From positions 33,904,503 to 33,968,502 of the forward strand of contig CM033396.1 of assembly GCA_019426215.1 (NCBI GenBank): a stretch of DNA of 64,000 bases, written 5' to 3'. Each line of letters starts with the position of its first letter. Positions within the stretch are counted from its first letter, which is position 1. The translations under genes and the position numbers were made by a program. Below are positions 45,750 through 57,230 of the stretch, one piece after another. The notes below the pieces were generated by a model, which did not search any database, was not told where the DNA came from, and worked only from the letters and a program-made list of their open reading frames with translations. The stretch is from Buddleja alternifolia. Lineage: Eukaryota; Streptophyta; Magnoliopsida; Lamiales; Scrophulariaceae.

Positions 45750-46223
45750 ATGAGTGCTTATAACTTTCAATCACCATGGCAGACTATAGATTCATCAATC
45801 ACCACATCAAGTCCAATGCAAATGGAATCCTTTGAGCCCACCTACCATCCCGGTTGGATAAATCATCCAAGCTTAACATGTCAAAATAACATGAAACATC
45901 CTGGTTGGGTAGATCATCCAAGCTCAACATGTCAAAATAACATGATACATCCCGGTTGGATAAATCATCTAAACTCAACATGGAGTTACAACAATGATGC
46001 AATGATATTTTCATCGGGATTTGACCATGTTAGTGGCCTACCTTACCAACCACATGATAGCTTCCATAAACAGGATCTAGAGACGACGTCTAATATTGAG
46101 GACTTGCTGAATAGATTTCATGCAAGCACAGAAGCTTTGAGAAAGGAGGTAGAAGTTCGTTCAAAGGAGTCAGAAGCTGGTAGAAGGAGTCAGAAGCTCG
46201 TAGAAAGGAAGTGGCAAGACTAG
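45750..46223 (+). CDS. El2 ORF1 (157 aa): amplified gag linker fragment
   Basis: Starts at ATG 45750, 115 bp after the LTR. Residues 32-77 hold about 2.7 tandem 17-aa repeats (H-P-G-W-I-N-H-P-S-L-T-C-Q-N-N-M-K type; DNA period 51 bp, 45846-45980). The P-G-W-x-N-H-P core resembles the motif found after the zinc knuckle in Athila/Tat gag proteins. It is followed by I-E-D-L-L-N-R-F-H-A-S-T-E-A-L-R, like the coiled-coil region near the gag C-terminus. Capsid core and zinc knuckle are absent. I infer a gag remnant whose linker was amplified. A function is unknown; the open frame may or may not be used. Confidence 0.55.
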   Translation: MSAYNFQSPWQTIDSSITTSSPMQMESFEPTYHPGWINHPSLTCQNNMKHPGWVDHPSSTCQNNMIHPGWINHLNSTWSYNNDAMIFSSGFDHVSGLPYQPHDSFHKQDLETTSNIEDLLNRFHASTEALRKEVEVRSKESEAGRRSQKLVERKWQD

Positions 46224-46933
46224 TAAATCAAGCAGTCAACTTATGGAAGGAGAGAGGGCCTTGCACCATGGAGAGCAACACCAAAGAGAATGAGGCATCC
46301 CTCAATACAGAAGTTGAACAAGGTTTTGATTTAGAACTACAATGTCTACATCCTATCAACGAAGAAGAACCACCTCCCGAATCCATGTGTGTCAAAATAG
46401 AGGCAAAAACAACTGAGCATACACGAATGAAGAAAGAGATTTTTGAACCCATTGCACGACGTGGCCAAGAAAGAACATTAGAAATCTTCAAGAACCCAAC
46501 ACCACCTACCACCATATCTCTCGAATTCTTACAAAATTGTATCAATAACCAGAGATATAGAGTGGAGGAGGTTGAAGTCAAGGTTTACAACTCTAGTGAT
46601 CCATTCGATGCATATTTTGAGAACCCAAATGATACTACGGTCGAGAATGAGAAAATCAGAGGATATATAAATCACTTGGACGCACCACCGTTTGAGTTGT
46701 CAAAACCAAGACTAGGGGAGTATGGGACAGCCACATATGAGTTGCAATCATCCATTGAAGATTCTTTCTCACTTCCAATTAAACTTTCATCTTTACAGTT
46801 CAATTATGTATTTTTGAAAGAGACCTTATGCTCACTTCTAATTCTTTTAGGTTGTGTGATAAAGATTGGAGGGGAGAAGCCTTTACGCAACTGGAAAAAG
46901 CACAAAAAGGCTAGTTGGCATTGCTCCTTATGA
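46211..46933 (+). CDS. El2 ORF2 (240 aa): remnant of the protease-RT linker
   Basis: Overlaps ORF1 by 13 nt in another frame, so it may once have been one polyprotein split by a frameshift. The C-terminal third (S-L-P-I-K-L-S-S-L-Q-F-N-Y-V-F-L, then L-R-N-W-K-K-H-K-K-A-S-W) resembles the linker preceding Athila RT (L-P-x-H-L-x-Y-A-F-L-G...H-K-x-A-I-G-W). No protease D-S-G motif and no RT follow. The N-terminal two thirds are glutamate-rich and unrecognised. The stop is about 50 bp before hairpin A. Confidence 0.5.
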   Translation: MARLVNQAVNLWKERGPCTMESNTKENEASLNTEVEQGFDLELQCLHPINEEEPPPESMCVKIEAKTTEHTRMKKEIFEPIARRGQERTLEIFKNPTPPTTISLEFLQNCINNQRYRVEEVEVKVYNSSDPFDAYFENPNDTTVENEKIRGYINHLDAPPFELSKPRLGEYGTATYELQSSIEDSFSLPIKLSSLQFNYVFLKETLCSLLILLGCVIKIGGEKPLRNWKKHKKASWHCSL

Positions 46934-46980
46934 TCCACCCTGAGCAGTGCAAGGGAGTCGAGCTAATGACTTAAAACAAG

Positions 46981-47245
46981 CACTTCTTGGGAGGCAACCC
47001 AAGTTTCTTTTATTGCTTTCTTTCTTTTCTTTTGTGCCTTTGTCTTGTTTCCCTCCCCCTTGACTCGTTTTGATATGGTTTCCTTTGAGTTTTCTCTCGT
47101 TCAGGTTTTGATCACAGTTTGAGCCTGCGATATGAGCTCACCACTATGCTCACTCTGCCTCTCTCCATTTCAGGGTAGTAACACTTTTCCCTCTTACCTT
47201 GTATTTAATTCATGAACATTGAGGACAATGTTTAATTTAAGTTTG
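46981..47245 (+). other. El2 conserved 3' module: hairpins A and B, internal polypurine tract
   Basis: Hairpin A CTTGGG-AGGCAA-CCCAAG at 46986-47003. Hairpin B AACATTG-AGGA-CAATGTT at 47215-47232, then TTTAAGTTTGGGGGT. Confidence 0.8.
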
Positions 47246-48486
47246 GGGGTACAACCTTGTTGACTTAGAATTCATGAATTGGTGCACCCTTGCATAAGAG
47301 CATAATGCGTTTGAATATCTCTACTCTCTCAAAGTCAAAGTCCCTTATCTGTGGTCAATATGTCATATGTTGTGACTTGAAAGCCTTTTTAGTCATGCTT
47401 ATGCGAATTTTTGAGGATTTAAAACGTTGAACTTTCAATTTTGTTGACTATGAAGTGTGTATTAATGTTGTAAAGTCATAAAATGATTTAGGCCATCGTT
47501 CATTGTCTTTAGCCTTACATTTTGGCCTTCTCTACATTGCATAATCTCTAGACCTTGGCTTGAGCCGTATTGATAAGAATGGAGTGTGCTTAGCACACTA
47601 GAAACCACCATTCGTCTTTATTTCATAAGCCACGACAACCACCTTCTAGCCTAAAGGAAAAACAATGTCTTGCACCCAATCAAGAGAGTTTAGAACTTCA
47701 TATCATTTGACTTGAATGTGGGTAGTCACCTTGTTTTGGTTTGAATGTATATGAGTTGGATAGTGATGTTTTGGCTAAGTAGCGATTTTTGAGGTTTGAA
47801 GTACTATGTAAAAAAAAGGGATGAAATGAAAAATTGAGCAATGGGCTAAATAGTCGAGAGAGATATTTATGGAAAAAAAAGTGTGCTCTCGACTAGGCTT
47901 GAATCTTAGCACTCAATTGGATCATTTGGCTTGGAAATCTGTGTACAACCCGATATGAAAAGAAACAAGTTTGGGGGTTGTAAGTTGAAAGGCAAAAGAG
48001 TGATAAGTGAAAAGTGATAAATGATAAGTTGTGAAAGTTTATAAGTTTTGTATGCGAATTTAGTTCGATGATTTTGAGTATAAGCTCTCTTGATTTAGTC
48101 ACTTTATCCATATCTTCCGGTCCTAACCATCATCTAGCCTTACGTTACAAGCCGGAAAGACCTTTTGATTGTGACTTTTGCACTTTATACACACCGATAA
48201 GTTAACGAATGTTGAATTGTTTCAATGTCTTTACTTTCCAATTGATTTGCATAATTTTGTCTAAAGTGTGCTCTTGACATGAATATGGATGTGGGAGTTC
48301 ATGATTTAGGGATGGAAACTAAGATTTTGTGAGGTTTTCAAATTGTTGAATGTTCAAAGTATCGGGTAACTCTTCCAAAACTTATTCAAAGGTATAATGC
48401 TTGTTGTTGCATGTTTGAATTGGCAAATGAAATTTTCAATCTTCATGTGTGTGTTTGATTGTATTTGATCGAGGACGATCAAAGCT
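47246..48486 (+). other. El2 long non-coding 3' region
   Basis: No supported ORF. It runs from the internal polypurine tract to the LTR-adjacent one, about 1.24 kb, as in El1 and El3. Confidence 0.65.
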
Positions 48487-48501
48487 AAGTTTGGGGGTAG
48501 T

Positions 48502-50108
48502 TGATATATATTATTTTTACACTTGTTTTCCCCCATTTATCGACTTGGTTTTGATTGTTTCCTTGATATTTTGATCACATATGATTCTTTGACCCTTGTT
48601 TTCTCGTATTTTATAGAATAACATAACATTTGGAGGAAAAGAACCAGGATTGAAGGTAAATCATGCAAAAAGATACAACACAAGGTAAAATACTGTCAGC
48701 GCAGTGCTAGAGTTTATTGAATCAATTTATCTACCCATGTACAAATTGCACACTTAGTTTACCAATGGAAAGATAAGAGGCAAAGGTACATTTCTTATGT
48801 TGAAGACAAAGATCAGATATGTAAGGAAGGAGGTGAAAATGTCATCGGAAGAGACGTCTTATGATGGAGTTTTCTCATTTAGTGACTTGTGAGACCATTT
48901 TGTTATCCTTAACGTTTGATTTAGGCCTTTTAGCCTTCTTAAGAGTTGTAGATCTTTGTCTTAGGATTCTACAGCAACTTGAATCAGCTTATTCGGACAT
49001 TGGTAGAGACAGTTATGCAACTTTGACCAAAACTGGTCAGAGGCAGAAAGTGAACGCCGCGGCGTTCACCACCAACGCCGCGGTGTTCGAGACAGAAAGG
49101 TGACCGCCGCGGCATTCAACACCCAACGCCGCAGCGTTCAAGACGGCGGACTGCTCTATAAATACCCCTTTTGGTCATTTTTTACCCTAACACACCTTAG
49201 AAACCAGCTGCCACACGAAAATAGAGAGAGAGAGAGAGAGCTTGGAAGAGAAGATTGAAGGTCGAAACATGGAGAATTCAACAAGGAATCCACATCTCTA
49301 CAAGAATTAGGGAGTTTTTACATATTTATTTCTTGAATTTGTTCAAACCTCTAATGACTTGTATGATTTATATTTGCACTTTTGACATGAATATGAGCTA
49401 AACTTGTTTGATTGAGGCCATGGATAGGCCATTTATGTTATTTTGATTGTTGTTTTGTTGGTGTTTATTGGATTAATGTTGGTTTTAGCTATGTATTCAA
49501 TATTTGATCTCAATGCTACATTTGCTTAATCACCAAGTGTTTGATAAAATGACTAGGTTAGAGATCGAGAGATAATAACCTGGGAAGATATAAACATTGA
49601 ATACCCTATAGTTAAACCTACTAGAGATAGACTCAGTTTCTTTAGGTAGCTTTCCATTCACGTGGGGAATTCCTAGACCTTAATTGCATCTTCATTAATC
49701 GGGTTTTCATATAGAGATATATAGGAAATTGTTAATGAGGGTAGGGTTGCTATGCCAAGAGATTGGGTAGTACGTACGTTAGGGAATTTCACCTTAGCTA
49801 AATCAATCTAATAATCCAATAGAACCTAAATCACAATCGAAATGCATAATTGGTTGCACCATGTGCCTTGATCGCTTCTCTCTATTGCTTTCTCCCTTTA
49901 TTTGGTGTGATGTTGCCTTAGTTTATTTTCTAGTTTTTATTAATTAGTTCATCAAACCTCTTATGGACCGATTTAACTTAGAATTGAGTAATATAGTAGT
50001 CTTGGTACTTAGATTATAGTTGTCCCTGCGGATGCGATAAACCCGGACTTAACCATCCACTGTACTACTTACGCAACCTAGTTCTCTTGCTAGGATTTTG
50101 TCGTGTCA
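48502..50108 (+). repeat. El2 right LTR
   Basis: TGATATATATT...CGTGTCA, followed by target duplication AGTAC. The ORF at 48861-49103 is LTR sequence. Confidence 0.9.
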
Positions 50109-50113
50109 AGTAC

Positions 50114-51404
50114 ATTAATTTAAAGTATTCAAATATGTTTTCGAGTGAATGAGAAATTAATTAACAAAGTGCGTCACTTAAAATGTAGTTCGTAATTGGA
50201 ATCAATGGATTGATATGAACATACACGATTTAATGATACCAAACATACGATCTGTAACATCCCGATTTATCTCAATCTTAGTTTTATAATCCTATTATTT
50301 ATCTCTTAGTTTCACTTTTGAAAAGTTAAACCACCCGATTAGGCTATTTTACAATTTTTCAAAAGTATAGGGGCTAATGTGCAAATTTTATATTTTCAGA
50401 ATTGGACCCCAGTAGTTATAATTCATCAATTCGACATAAATATTATTTATTTCAAACTATCATAAATTCATCAAAACACTTTTGACCTAAGTAAATATAG
50501 GTTTCTACTTTACATTTTGATGTGCCCGGAACCGAAACTCTTACGACTCGTTGTAAACTCTCATGTTCGGAATTTTATTGGACTTATTTTATGCCTACAT
50601 AGATCTTAGTAGCACCCATTCACTCGGTAGAATGAGAAAAGTGGGTTAATTATGTATGTCATGTTTTTAGTAGTACTCAATTGAAGTTTGGCAAACTTCA
50701 AGGACTCAATTGCAAAATAGGAAGCACTTGCTCATTGTCTCTCATTACTCAGCCTATTCATTACACGTAAGTTATCTTTTGTTTCACATATAAAGCAGCT
50801 GCAATAGAGACATATATCTTGCTAATATTATATTTACCACCTCATCTTGCACCTCTTCATCTCATGCTTCCACCTTGACCCCTTCATTCTTTATTTGCCA
50901 CCACATCACTCATTCCCTGATTATGGAGCCCTACCCACCTCTTAACTTCAGCATTAGTTGGCAAAAAAATGCAGAAACATACAAGAAACCTCCCTCAACC
51001 TTATAAGAAAAAGGAAAAAACCGCAGATTGCGCAGTGTTGAGATGTTGTCATTTTGAATGGTCAAATGATATCCAAATTAAGTGTAATTGGCCTTAATCT
51101 CTTCCTAAGAAATAGAGGAAGAACCTGGTGGTTTTGGTCCTCGCCTAGAAGTTCGGAGTTGCTAGAAAAGTGCGTTCAACCTAGACGCTTTTGCATAGAA
51201 CCTGAATCTACTACAAGTGGAGTTTTAGCTAGCTTTGAATTGGAACTTGGTTCCTTCATCACTCTCAATGATAGGTAACTACTTCAAATGATTATAGTGA
51301 TAATTTGAGATGAAATTATTGTTGGGTTATTGACTTGGTAGTTAGATTATGTCCTACAAGTTATGAATATTGTTTTCTGAATTTCAGTTTCTGCTTTTGA
51401 TGTT
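50114..51404. other. No recognised gene
   Basis: AT-rich. TGTAACATCCCGATTT near 50264 looks like the start of an LTR of a Gypsy type, but no partner end is visible. A 74-aa ORF at 51054-51278 has no family resemblance I can support. Confidence 0.35.
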
Positions 51405-52360
51405 TACTACTAGAAAAATGGCTTTTTGTTACAACACACATGTCGTAACAAAAGGTCAAAATTCATACCAAAAAGCATTTTGTTACGAGTTTGTTACGAA
51501 TTTGGTGTCGTTCCAAATGCAGCCGTGATAAAAATTTGGGATGACCGACAGGCGTAGCAAAAGGTATTTGCTACGAGAAGAACAACTTTTGTTACGCCTT
51601 AAGATTCATAGCAAATAAGTGTAAAAAATGATCACCTTTTGGTACACTTTATGTGTTGTAGTAAAAACCTTGTTTTTACTACAACAATATGAATGTAACT
51701 GTAAGCTAGAATATTTATTACTCAATTGTTATGGTTATTTGGGCATAGTAAAAACTTATAAATTACATTATCACTCTTAAATACTAAATTTTTTTCTATA
51801 AATCAAGCTTGACCAAATAAATTAAGATCTTATATAAATAAACGATAAACCACCCTATTTCACGTTCAACGTACAAAAGTTAAAAAAATTTCATAGAAAA
51901 TATTCAAACTAACGCACCAGTAACTAAGACCCAAAAGTCATATTAATATCCAATAATGACTACAAATAACAAAAAGAAGGTCAAATTTTGAAATTCTATA
52001 TTAGCATGAAGAAATACAAATTAAAGGTAACTTGCATATATAATATAGTTTGTTAATGTAGCTTGCAACAATATCGACATTTAGCAATGTCTCTTAAATC
52101 TCCATCACCTGTAAAATAACAAAAATAATATCACATATTAATTAAATCTTATAAGTAAAGAAAACTGGAAAAAAAACTTAGAATATAACATGAGGTCTTA
52201 GTAGTTTTTCATTTGGTATCAATGCCTTTTCAACATACACCTTGACTAATGCGTGTCCGTCTTTCTTTTCACCACCAATCAAATCAAGAACTACACCCTG
52301 TGCCACAATGCTTTTTGGTATTCTATGGCAAAATAAGTGTACTATAGTCCCAATCTATGA
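51405..52360 (-). pseudogene. CACTA (En/Spm-like) transposon remnant
   Basis: The left end TACTACTAGAAAAATGGC is one base from the canonical CACTACTAGAAAAA terminus. It is followed by subterminal TTTTGTTAC/GTAACAAAA motifs in both orientations (51430-51680). A minus-strand exon-like block at 52197-52350 reads I-V-A-Q-G-V-V-L-D...A-L-V-K-V-Y-V-E-K-A-L-I-P, reminiscent of plant En/Spm-associated proteins. The right terminus was not found. Confidence 0.6.
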
Positions 52361-52704
52361 GAGCAAAACAATAATCAACTAAACTTACTGTATTAACGTT
52401 TAAATAATTTAATCAACCACAATACATTGCTAACAAATTTTCTAAAATAATATAGTATGGTAATACCTTGATAGATTTATCTAGTAATCTTGGACAGTCT
52501 TTTGCTTCTTAGATTATTCACAATTAATCTGCATATATAATCACTTTATTCAATCAATACGAGAGCACAACCACTTAAAAGTGATAAAATGATATGATCA
52601 AACTATCTCAAAACAATCAATTAAATCATAAATCTTACAAAGTAAAAGCTAAACTAGATGATAGCTTCAATTTACATATAAAACTAGTTCGAAAACATTC
52701 ACAC
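52361..52704. other. AT-rich spacer
   Basis: Nothing recognised; probably inner sequence of the CACTA remnant. Confidence 0.3.
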
Positions 52705-53277
52705 TGATGTGAGTGGGAATCCGTCTTTGGACCAAGCTGGGTAGTTCAATACCTTATGGGCCCAAGCCCAATGGTTTTATGGACTTGGATCATTCTTGAA
52801 GATATTATATTCGGACATACTTAGCTGGAGACCCCGACAACCCGACTTGCACAGGTAGGGCAGCGCTAATTATAGACAGCTTGGAGATAAGATCTAATTA
52901 ATCACCAACCTTGCCAAATATAGACCTGCGGAGATCAGCCCCGAGATTCTATATATTTACCATTTATACCTTATTAAATATATCCTAAAATAGAGGGATC
53001 ATGATTTATTCTCATTACCTTATGTATCTTTAGTATAGTTGACTTACCATTTTCAAACCCCCATTAAATTCTTGTATAAATACACCATATGAGGATGAAT
53101 AAACCAAGCAACAACTTTACACCCGTGGACGTAGGTCTTCATTAGATCGAACCACATAAATCTCTTGTTCATTTATATTATCGCTCTTATATTATATATA
53201 TGTTAAATCTCACCGTAATACTCATATATTCCCATATATTAATATAAATATTATTGATGTGAAACCCACGCACATCA
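52705..53277 (+). mobile_element. LTR of a Tat/Ogre-type Gypsy element, truncated
   Basis: 573 bp from TGATGTGAGTGGGAAT to ACCCACGCACATCA, followed at 53280 by TTGGCGCCATCTGTGGGAA, which resembles the tRNA-Arg-type primer site common in Tat/Ogre elements. Only about 120 bp of internal sequence remain before the hAT insertion; the rest is missing. Confidence 0.7.
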
Positions 53278-53401
53278 ATTGGCGCCATCTGTGGGAATAT
53301 TGAGCGAGACGTGAGTTATATTTATCTTTATGTGATACTATGTAGAATATATGTATATATATAAATAGAGTAGAAGATACGAAGAAGAAATCTGTTGAGG
53401 C

Positions 53402-54240
53402 CAGGGACGGAGGGAAGGGGGGGGGGGCTGGTGGGTGCCACCGCCCCCCTCAAATTTTAAAATTTTCAATTTTGCCTATGAAATTTTGTAATTTTGTAAT
53501 TTCGCCCCCCCATCAAAATTTTAACTTTCACTTTTACCTATAACATTAACATTTGTAATTTTACCCCCCTAAAAAATGACAAAAATAACTTTTCTATCAA
53601 TTGATTTAGCCAAACATCATATAAACGAGTAGTAGTGAAATTGAAGTTATTTTTCTATGATATTATAATACTATTATTGATTAGTGAATAAGAACAACAT
53701 GGATCTTTTCAGGCTAGCTCTAGAAATGATAAATTACTAATCACACTGTTGCATTCTATAATAAATAAGAACAATTTTTATTTTATCCAATTTGCACACG
53801 TAAAAAATTTTAAAAATTTAATCTCGCCCCAAATCAAAAATTGCAAATTTAATTTACATACCTAATAAACTAAAGAATAACCTATATATATGGTAATTCG
53901 TAAAGTAGTTAGCTCACATTTAAACTCGAATGGACTACAACTATATACGACCCATATATCTAACTATCAAACTAAATTGTAGTTTCACTTTTGTATATAT
54001 ACATTATTCACAACAGTCCAATAAATTTGAGTTAGAAGTTATGACTTTAAATTTTTTCCTTTAACTTTCCCCTCCAAAAGTGTTTTTACTAAACTAATCC
54101 TCAATTTTTTCGCATACATATAGCGTACCGTACCGCGGGGGTCAAGCCCCCCGCACCCCCCATACAATCCTTCGCTACCGGGTAAATGAAACTCGTAAAA
54201 ATCTCGCCTCCCCTCACCATAATTCCTGGCTCCGTCCCTG
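53402..54240. mobile_element. Non-autonomous hAT-like element, copy 2
   Basis: 839 bp, ends CAGGGACGGAG...CTCCGTCCCTG, perfect 8-bp duplication GTTGAGGC at 53394-53401 and 54241-54248. Nearly identical to 33140-33985 but with a G-run of about 11 instead of 30. The minus ORF shared by both is not a gene. Confidence 0.93.
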
Positions 54241-54248
54241 GTTGAGGC

Positions 54249-54529
54249 TCACGTGCAGAAATCTTTTTGGCCTCCAATTTCGAAGCAAGCTTGGGCAATC
54301 AACTATGAGTATAATCTTTTTATTTTCCATCCTATGTTTACATGACACATTTCTGCAGGGGAATAATTTACATGAATAGCAGGTGAAGAGGTAAATATTT
54401 CCATTAATACGCAAGCTTTGAAATTCTCACATAAGCACATGCCATATAACTATTGTTGCTGGTTAAGGTAATTCATGTCATTTAGCACAAAATAAGCTCT
54501 TCCTAAAAATGATTATCTATTATGGCAAC
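54249..54529. other. Unassigned spacer
   Basis: Possibly remaining internal sequence of the Tat/Ogre-type element; no domain. Confidence 0.3.
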
Positions 54530-55884
54530 TGTTAGAGTTACTGCCCGGCGCACTAATTATTGGGTGCCATTCTTTATAATAGTAACTCTAGAGTTGAACA
54601 ATCGTTTTCTTATAAATAAAGTCAATCTTTTTTATATGTGTGGCATGTCTTTATTCTTAAATTAGTTTTTACTTTGGCTTAGAATAAAGTCCCAAAGGAT
54701 CACACATAGCTATGGCACATCATTGCACATTGGGTGTGGCAATGATGGAATATGTCTCAAAGGGCTGTGATCTTTAAACATTGTTCCAAGTCGTAAAAGG
54801 GTTCATCGAGATAAAGGGGTATCGATGCAACCCAAAAGATTTTCTCATATGATGCATACTCTGGGAGAAGTGTATCTCGTTCCATAGATACTGGCACGGT
54901 GAAAGCCAATGCATATATGAGGGTTGCCATTGTCGTAATGGGCGAACTGAACAACCCCATGGAAGTTCCTAATATGGATTCCATGTCGAATGTGGAACTT
55001 CCAGTGGTCTTGTAGTATAAGAGTAATCCTTATGGACCTAAGATTCCATTGGATGTCTTATGCGTAACCGCGCATGCTCTTGATTTGTTACATGATCACT
55101 TTAGATGATCGAATATTGGCAAACTCAGACATGCACTCTTACGTAGTAAGGCACGTGAGAATCGAGATGAATCTATCTCTGACATTAGCAAGTCGATTAA
55201 TCTTCTATGGTTACATAGTGAATCGACTTAAGGAATCTTCGGCCGAAGTATGATATCTAAAGAGGCGTAGGGTTTCCTCGTTTAGATCGTCGAAGTCGAT
55301 TTCACATAACGTGGGAAACATAGTTTTGAATTAATAGAGCTTCGACCTTAGCCATTACTCTAGATTCAATGGGGAGATTAGATAGAGGGATCTTACTTAT
55401 GCGAGGATCAAGATCGCAAAAGGTGTATCTTTACTTTCGTTTTATCTAGGTCTTCGGGACCCTATGCTAGGTGGGCAACCGTGATTTGTAAGTGCCGAGA
55501 ATTAGCTTGGTGACTAATTCGAGAGTTGATTAAATCAAAGGATTGATTTAATCTAGTACTTTCCATTTTAGGAAGGTATACTAGCACTGTGGGAAGGTGT
55601 ACTTACTACTAGATAGAAACGAGCCTAAGGGGTCACACACTAGCTCGAGAGAGTCACTGTTTGAATAGATGTGATTAATCAATTTCGAGAAAATTGAGGG
55701 AATTAGGAAAGTGTAGTACTTTCCTAATATAGAATATAAATTAATTGAATGATTCAATTAATTTTACTCTTTTAATTAATCTTGTAGAATTAATTAAATT
55801 AATGGACCTAGTAGAGTCCAAGTATTTTATTTAATTGGGTATAGCCCAAGTTAAATAAATAAATGTTGGAATTAATTGGTTGGG
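54530..55884 (+). repeat. Probable copia LTR fragment, interrupted by El3
   Basis: Begins TGTTAGAGTTACTGCC, non-coding with the composition of long copia LTRs, and runs without features to the El3 insertion. The partner LTR is not in the window, so this is a tentative call. Confidence 0.4.
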
Positions 55885-57224
55885 TGATAGGTGTGAGATT
55901 TACATGTTTTAAAGCCTCATATTCATTGTTTTTACATTGGTTTATGCATGATTTATGCCACATATGCTTGTAATTTGTGTGCTTATTGTGAAAAGGTGGA
56001 AAATCAGTGCAATTGAGGAAAACTGGACGGAAATACAGAATTTCAGAATACTTAGAGGCCGAATTTGAGAACATTTCCTTCTACAAAGTTGTAGATCTCT
56101 GTGTTATCTTCAAGTTCCAACTTGAATCACCTAAATCGGAGCTCTGTACAAAAAGTTATGAAGAAAAGAAAATCGCTGCGCAGAATGAAAGTGCTACTGC
56201 ATACGCAGTCCGGACGTGGGAAAAATGCAGTCCGGACGTTGACCGGTCAACGTACGGACGTGAGAAATCCACGTCCGGACGTGAGAGGCGGCTGGACGAA
56301 TTTTGGAAATTTTTCATTCGTAATTCAACTAGGAAACTTGGAGATGATCATCTATAAATACATCCTCTTCCAACATCATTAGGGTTCGAAATTTGAAGCT
56401 TTAGAAGAGAGTTGGAGCCAAGGAACGAGCAAGACGAAGAGAACGACAATTCTACATTCATCAATTCGTAATAGGGAGAATTTCTATTTTCTAGATTATT
56501 TGTCTATGAATAATTATACGATTTTAGTTGTTTTTTCAATTATGAGTATGAACTAATTCACTTTAACTAAGGCCATGTGAATGCCAATTTTATGAGTTTA
56601 TATATATGAATTGATTGTTCGTATTAATTCTAGTATTGCTTTGTGTATTGATTTTGAGCGTTTATTCCAATTGTATGCTTGATCAACATATGCTTGCTAA
56701 TTAGCCTAGTTTATGATTCGAGAGAATATAAATTAGGGTTCAAAGAAATCATCACATCATCCGAAAAACATGAGGAATTGCTCCTAGAGATAGGTATAGA
56801 TTTCCGGGTGCAGTTAGCCGGATTAATCCGGGGAAATTCTAGAACGTGAATGCATGACTAATGATTTGATTCTCGGATAGACGTATTTAGAGAACCGTCA
56901 CGTAGTCATAGGATTATTACAGCCGAGAGATCGGGTAGTAATTAATTAAGGTTTTTTCCACCAAAGCAATACTAGTCTAATAATTCGACTAATCACTCAT
57001 ATATATTAACGAGTAATAACGGTTGAAGCATGTGCCTTAGTTATCTTTAACTCTTGAAGTATTCATTCAATTTCAGCATTTATTTTAAGCATTTATTTTA
57101 TTTACAAAGTCTCAAACTAAAATACAAGTCCTTGAGGGTTCGACATCCGGACTTAATTGTCCACTTTATTACTACACACGACCAGTCCACTTGCTTTGCA
57201 AACACGTAAGGATTTTTCGTGTGA
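55885..57224 (+). repeat. El3 left LTR
   Basis: 1,340 bp, TGATAGGTG...TGTGA (final CA changed to GA). TATA-like CTATAAATAC at 56352-56361. Very similar to the inverted LTR 59945-61274. ORFs at 56007-56382 are LTR sequence. Confidence 0.9.
56204..56361 (+). promoter_or_regulatory. El3 LTR promoter: GTCCGGACGT array, W-box palindrome, TATA box
   Basis: GTCCGGACGT at 56208, 56230 and 56273 and the variant GTACGGACGT at 56252. Between them lies TTGACCGGTCAA (56239-56250), a perfect palindrome made of two W-box-type TTGACC cores, the DNA site of WRKY factors. A TATA box follows. Regulatory role inferred. Confidence 0.6.
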
Positions 57225-57230
57225 AGTTTT

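Larger units (their letters stand above)
44030..50108 (+). mobile_element. Athila-like LTR retrotransposon El2, non-autonomous
   Basis: LTRs 44030-45635 and 48502-50108 (about 1.61 kb each), perfect target duplication AGTAC (44025-44029 and 50109-50113), tRNA-Asp-type primer site at 45641-45659, polypurine tract AAGTTTGGGGGTAG at 48487-48500. The internal region is only 2.87 kb and lacks protease, RT, RNase H and integrase. Two ORFs plus the conserved hairpin module are all it holds. Good preservation of LTRs implies recent insertion, hence mobilisation in trans. Confidence 0.94.

Noticed and set aside
45846..45980. CRISPR-like or satellite array
   Set aside because: Only 2.7 direct 51-bp units inside an ORF.
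51054..51278. 74-aa ORF as a small gene
   Set aside because: No recognisable domain and no supporting splice or promoter context; left inside the unassigned span.
56007..56382. ORFs of 93-116 aa, repeated inverted at 60777-61152
   Set aside because: LTR sequence of El3 and its inverted relative; apparent conservation is DNA repeat identity.
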